Assembly (NCBI GenBank): GCA_017613225.1
Contig: JAGAEH010000166.1
Span: 1 to 17,621 of the forward strand
Reading direction: 5' to 3'
Origin: Lachnospiraceae bacterium
GTDB taxonomy: Bacteria; Bacillota; Clostridia; Lachnospirales; Lachnospiraceae
DNA: 17,621 nt
The notes beneath the pieces were generated by a model. That model saw only the letters and a list, made by a program, of their open reading frames with translations, was not told the DNA's origin and did no database searches. The first letter of the stretch is position 1. Each line of letters opens with the position of its first letter. The position numbers and the translations under genes were made by a program. Of the stretch, positions 14,594-17,621 are shown in pieces.

Positions 14594-15544
14594 ATGGAAA
14601 ACAATGCTTTAAATCCCGTCAATACCGATCCCGCCGAGATCCATTTTACAGAGGCCGATTTCCGGCCCGTCCCGCAGGAAGAGCGCAACGCCGACAAGAT
14701 CTACCGTCCTCTTTCCACCTTCCTCAAGGACGCCGTCTACCGCTTTAAAAAGAACAGGCTCGGCCTGGTGGGCATCATCATCATCTTCATCATGATCCTG
14801 ATCGCCATCTTCGGGCCGATGTTCTCCCGCTACGACATCAACGACCAGAACATCCCCCAGATGAACCAGACGCCCTCCTCCGAACACTGGATGGGCACGG
14901 ACAACCTGGGCAGAGACATCTGCGTCCGCGTCATGTACGGCGCCCGCGTCTCCCTTAAGGTCGGCTTCCTGGCAGCTCTGGTGGCCTTCGCCATCGGCGC
15001 CACCTACGGCGTCATCGCCGGCTACTGCGGAGGCTGGGTGGACACCATCATGATGCGTATCATAGAGATCATAGACTCGGTGCCGCAGACACTGTACATC
15101 ATTCTGCTGATCACGGTCTGGGGCCGCAGCATGACCAACGTCTATCTGGTCATCGGTCTCACGGGCTGGATCGGCACGGCCCGGACGGTCCGCGGCGAAG
15201 TGCTGTCACTGAAGACCCGCGAGTACATCATGGCCGCCCAGATCAGCAACGTAAAGCCCGTCAAGATCATGTTCAAGCACCTGGTCACCAACGCCATCGC
15301 GCCGATCCTGGTGTCCCTGACCCTGACCGTGCCGGCAGCCATCTTCCTGGAGGCCTACCTGCAGTTCATCGGCCTCGGCATCGTGACCGAGCCCAGCTGG
15401 GGCGCCCTGGCTTCGGAAGGCTTGAAGTACATCAAGACCTTCCCTCACATGCTGGTGTTCCCTTCCCTGTTCATCAGTATCACGATCCTTGCGTTCAACT
15501 TTGTGGGTGACGCGCTGCGAGACGCGCTGGATCCCAAGATGTAA
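14594..15544 (+). CDS. dppC: Dpp/Opp-type ABC importer permease, DppC-like, 316 aa
   Basis: This is the second permease subunit, partner of the preceding gene. A cytoplasmic tail of about 50 residues leads into helix 1 (57-76). The loop HWMGTDNLGRDICVRVMYGAR (98-118) is the hallmark of DppC/OppC proteins. The coupling loop is around 207-237 (REYIMAAQISNVKPVKIMFKHLV), and the ending GDALRDALDPK is standard. Helices are predicted near 122-145, 155-175, 183-195, 235-260 and 288-305. It lies 3 nt after the first permease, with GGAG inside the end of that gene as RBS. Together they form the heterodimeric channel energised by the two ATPases downstream. Confidence 0.93.
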   Translation: MENNALNPVNTDPAEIHFTEADFRPVPQEERNADKIYRPLSTFLKDAVYRFKKNRLGLVGIIIIFIMILIAIFGPMFSRYDINDQNIPQMNQTPSSEHWMGTDNLGRDICVRVMYGARVSLKVGFLAALVAFAIGATYGVIAGYCGGWVDTIMMRIIEIIDSVPQTLYIILLITVWGRSMTNVYLVIGLTGWIGTARTVRGEVLSLKTREYIMAAQISNVKPVKIMFKHLVTNAIAPILVSLTLTVPAAIFLEAYLQFIGLGIVTEPSWGALASEGLKYIKTFPHMLVFPSLFISITILAFNFVGDALRDALDPKM

Positions 15545-15556
15545 GGAGGCGCAGCC

Positions 15557-16570
15557 ATGGAAAAACTCTTAGAAGTAAAAGATCTGTATACCACGTTCAA
15601 GACCAAGCACGGCGAAGTGAAGGCCGTCAACGGCGTCAGCTTCGACCTGGCTCCGGGCGAGATCATGGCCATCGTGGGCGAGTCCGGTTCCGGAAAGTCC
15701 GTCACGGCCATGTCCGTCCTGCAGCTGGTGGCCCGCAACGGCAGGATCTCCGGCGGCGAGATCCTCTTCGAGGGCAGCGACCTGGTCAAGAAGACCGACA
15801 AGGAGATGCGCTCGATCCGCGGCAAGGACATCAGCATGATCTTCCAGGATCCCATGTCCTGCTTAAATCCCGTGTTCACCATCGGCTGGCAGCTGGACGA
15901 GGTGCTGCGGCTCCACAACAAGGGCATGAGCAAGGCGGACCGCACCGCCCGCATCATCGACATGCTGGAGCAGGTGGGCATGTCCAACCCCGAAGCCCGC
16001 ATGAAGCAATATCCCCATGAGCTCTCCGGCGGCATGCGCCAGCGCATCATGATCGCCATGTCCCTGCTGCTGGATCCCAAGCTTCTGATCGCCGACGAGC
16101 CCACCACAGCCCTGGACGTGACGATCCAGGCCCAGATCATGGACCTGATCGTGGAACTGGCCAAGAAGATGGGCACCGCCGTCATCCTCATCACCCACGA
16201 CCTGGGCGTCGTGGCCGGCGTGGCGGACAAAGTCATGGTCATGTACGCCGGCGAAGTGGTGGAAAAGGCGGATCTGCGGGATCTGTACTACAAGCCCGCG
16301 CACCCCTACACCCACGGCCTGCTGGGCGCGCTGCCCCGGCTGAACATGGAAAAGAACAGCCTGCAGCCCATTCCCGGCTCCACTCCCGACCTGCTTCTGG
16401 AGCGAGAGGAGTGCCCGTTCTTCGAGCGCTGCAGCGTGGCCATGGAATGCTGCCGCAAAAAGCCTCCCTTCTACAACGTGGGCGAAAACCACATGGCGAA
16501 GTGCTGGCGCTTCCATCCCGACTTTATCGCTTACCAGAATAAGCAGAAGGAGGAGCAGACAAATGGCTGA
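15557..16570 (+). CDS. dppD: Dpp/Opp-type ABC importer ATPase, DppD-like, 337 aa
   Basis: This is the first cytoplasmic ATPase of the importer. Walker A is GESGSGKS at 41-48, the Q-loop is in FQDPMSCLNP (96-105), the signature LSGGM is at 156-160, Walker B LLIADE is at 176-181 and the switch His is 214. The C-terminal Oligo_HPY region (about 235-320) carries cysteines at 286, 292, 298, 299 and 316. This is the pattern CPFFERC with later Cys residues, which is kept across this class, and iron-sulphur binding has been reported for related Opp systems. AAGGAGG precedes the ATG, 12 nt after the second permease. Its last 8 nt overlap the next ATPase gene, which indicates translational coupling. 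Confidence 0.93.
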   Translation: MEKLLEVKDLYTTFKTKHGEVKAVNGVSFDLAPGEIMAIVGESGSGKSVTAMSVLQLVARNGRISGGEILFEGSDLVKKTDKEMRSIRGKDISMIFQDPMSCLNPVFTIGWQLDEVLRLHNKGMSKADRTARIIDMLEQVGMSNPEARMKQYPHELSGGMRQRIMIAMSLLLDPKLLIADEPTTALDVTIQAQIMDLIVELAKKMGTAVILITHDLGVVAGVADKVMVMYAGEVVEKADLRDLYYKPAHPYTHGLLGALPRLNMEKNSLQPIPGSTPDLLLEREECPFFERCSVAMECCRKKPPFYNVGENHMAKCWRFHPDFIAYQNKQKEEQTNG

Positions 16571-17531
16571 CGAAAAAGACGTTCTCATATCCGTACGCGG
16601 CGTTAAAAAATACTTCAACATGGGCCACGGCAAACAGCTGAAGGCCGTGGATGACATCGACCTGGACATCTACCGCGGCGAGACTCTCGGCCTGGTGGGC
16701 GAGTCCGGCTGCGGCAAGACCACCCTGGGCCGCACCATCATCCGCGTCTACGAGCCCACTGCCGGCCAGATCCTGTTCGAAGGCAGCGACATCGCGAAGC
16801 TGAAACCGAAGGATCTGACCCCCTTCCGCAGCCAGATGCACATGATCTTCCAGGACCCTTACAGTTCCCTGGACCCCAAGATGACCGTCTCCGAGATCAT
16901 CATCGAGGGCATGGAGACCAACAAAACCATGACCAAGGCCGAAAAGCAGGCCAAGGCCCTGGAGCTTCTGGAGACCGTCGGCCTGAACTCCGACCACGCC
17001 AACCGCTTCCCCCACGAATTCTCCGGCGGACAGCGGCAGCGCATCGGCGTAGCCCGTTCCCTGGCGGCGGACCCCAAGTTCATCGTCTGCGACGAACCCA
17101 TCTCCGCCCTGGACGTGTCCATCCAGGCCCAGGTGGTGAACCTGCTGAAAAACCTGCAGGACGAACGGGGCCTGACTTTCCTGTTCATCGCCCATGACCT
17201 GTCCATGGTCCAGTACATCTCCGACCGCGTGGGCGTCATGTATCTGGGCAGGATGATGGAACTGGCCACCTCCGAAGAGCTGTACAAAGACCCGCTGCAC
17301 CCCTACACCAAGGCGCTGATGGCGGCCATCCCGATCCCGGATCCGGACTACGAAAAGAGCAAGGAAAAGGTGAGGCTGCAGGGCGAAGTTCCGAGTCCCA
17401 TCAACATGCCCCCCGGCTGTCCGTTCCAGACCCGCTGCCCTTACGCCAACGACCTGTGCAGGACGGAACGCCCGGCCTTTACCGAGGTCAAGCCCGGCCA
17501 CTTCGCGGCCTGCCACCTGTTCAACAAGTAA
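16563..17531 (+). CDS. dppF: Dpp/Opp-type ABC importer ATPase, DppF-like, 322 aa
   Basis: This is the second ATPase, pairing with the DppD-like subunit. Walker A is GESGCGKT at 46-53, FQDPYSSLDP is at 96-105, the signature FSGGQRQR is at 153-160, Walker B FIVCDE is at 173-178 and the switch His is 211. The C-terminal region has the family hallmark CPFQTRCPYANDLC (C286, C292, C299) and C317. All nucleotide-site residues are present, so both ATP sites look competent. The ATG overlaps the previous gene by 8 nt and AAGGAGG lies inside that gene. It is followed after 62 bp by the probable binding-protein gene. Confidence 0.93.
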   Translation: MADEKDVLISVRGVKKYFNMGHGKQLKAVDDIDLDIYRGETLGLVGESGCGKTTLGRTIIRVYEPTAGQILFEGSDIAKLKPKDLTPFRSQMHMIFQDPYSSLDPKMTVSEIIIEGMETNKTMTKAEKQAKALELLETVGLNSDHANRFPHEFSGGQRQRIGVARSLAADPKFIVCDEPISALDVSIQAQVVNLLKNLQDERGLTFLFIAHDLSMVQYISDRVGVMYLGRMMELATSEELYKDPLHPYTKALMAAIPIPDPDYEKSKEKVRLQGEVPSPINMPPGCPFQTRCPYANDLCRTERPAFTEVKPGHFAACHLFNK

Positions 17532-17541
17532 ACGAAGGATC

Positions 17542-17558
17542 ACCTGTACAAAACAGGT
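17542..17558 (+). other. small hairpin between ATPase and binding-protein genes
   Basis: ACCTGT (17542-17547) and ACAGGT (17553-17558) form a 6-bp stem with a 5-nt loop and no T-tract. In ABC operons such hairpins can stabilise the abundant binding-protein transcript. The stem is short, so this is weak. Confidence 0.25.
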
Positions 17559-17593
17559 TCCGATAAACTCAATTCCAAAAGAGGAGGAAAAAA

Positions 17594-17621
17594 ATGAAGA
17601 AACTGATTGCGTTGCTTTTAG
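17594..17621 (+). CDS. start of a probable substrate-binding protein (partial)
   Basis: Only nine codons are visible (MKKLIALLL) before the window ends. A very strong RBS (GAGGAGG) precedes the ATG. The Lys-Lys start followed by a hydrophobic run is a signal peptide beginning. Its place right after two Dpp-class ATPases is where the extracellular solute-binding lipoprotein of the importer is expected. The function is inferred from position; the sequence itself shows only the start of an exported protein. Confidence 0.6.

Overview
The window reads like a high-GC member of the Clostridia, perhaps a gut or rumen Lachnospiraceae relative. The support is strong AGGAGG ribosome sites, dense co-directional operons, an RsbU/SpoIIE-type phosphatase, and dispersed palindromic repeats. 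No rRNA, tRNA or single-copy marker is present, so this placement is inference.

The left part (48-3192) is a minus-strand cluster transcribed right to left: two tandem MgtC/SapB membrane proteins, a D-2-hydroxyacid dehydrogenase and a small metallo-beta-lactamase-fold hydrolase. Upstream of it, 3193-3543 has no credible gene. It contains hairpins and long-range pairings that fit together as a four-way junction, a candidate structured RNA on the + strand. It is followed by a perfect 23-bp inverted repeat centred at the stop codon of a minus-strand homodimer-type ABC exporter (3544-5355). The exporter has its own promoter, and a hairpin with T-runs on both sides separates it from the next operon.

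The middle (5502-13417) is a minus-strand catabolic operon. In order of transcription it encodes a GH31 alpha-glycosidase, a membrane sensor phosphatase (about 13 visible Reg_prop propeller blades, Y_Y_Y domain, one membrane helix, SpoIIE/PP2C domain), a GH4 MelA-like alpha-galactosidase and an M20 amidohydrolase. A dispersed repeat lies between the GH31 and sensor genes and supplies the GH31 stop codon.

The right part (13649-17621) is a divergent plus-strand Dpp/Opp-type ABC importer: two permeases, two ATPases and the first codons of a probable substrate-binding protein, cut by the window edge. The 231-bp divergent region holds a recognisable promoter in each direction. An inverted repeat covers the -35 of the GH31 promoter and a degenerate direct repeat flanks the dpp promoter.

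The simplest joint reading is a regulated uptake and degradation locus. The importer would bring in a glycoside, peptide or conjugate, the GH31 and GH4 enzymes would remove alpha-linked sugars, and the M20 enzyme would cleave an amide. The sensor phosphatase would report an extracellular signal to an unseen partner. The substrate is not determined by the sequence.
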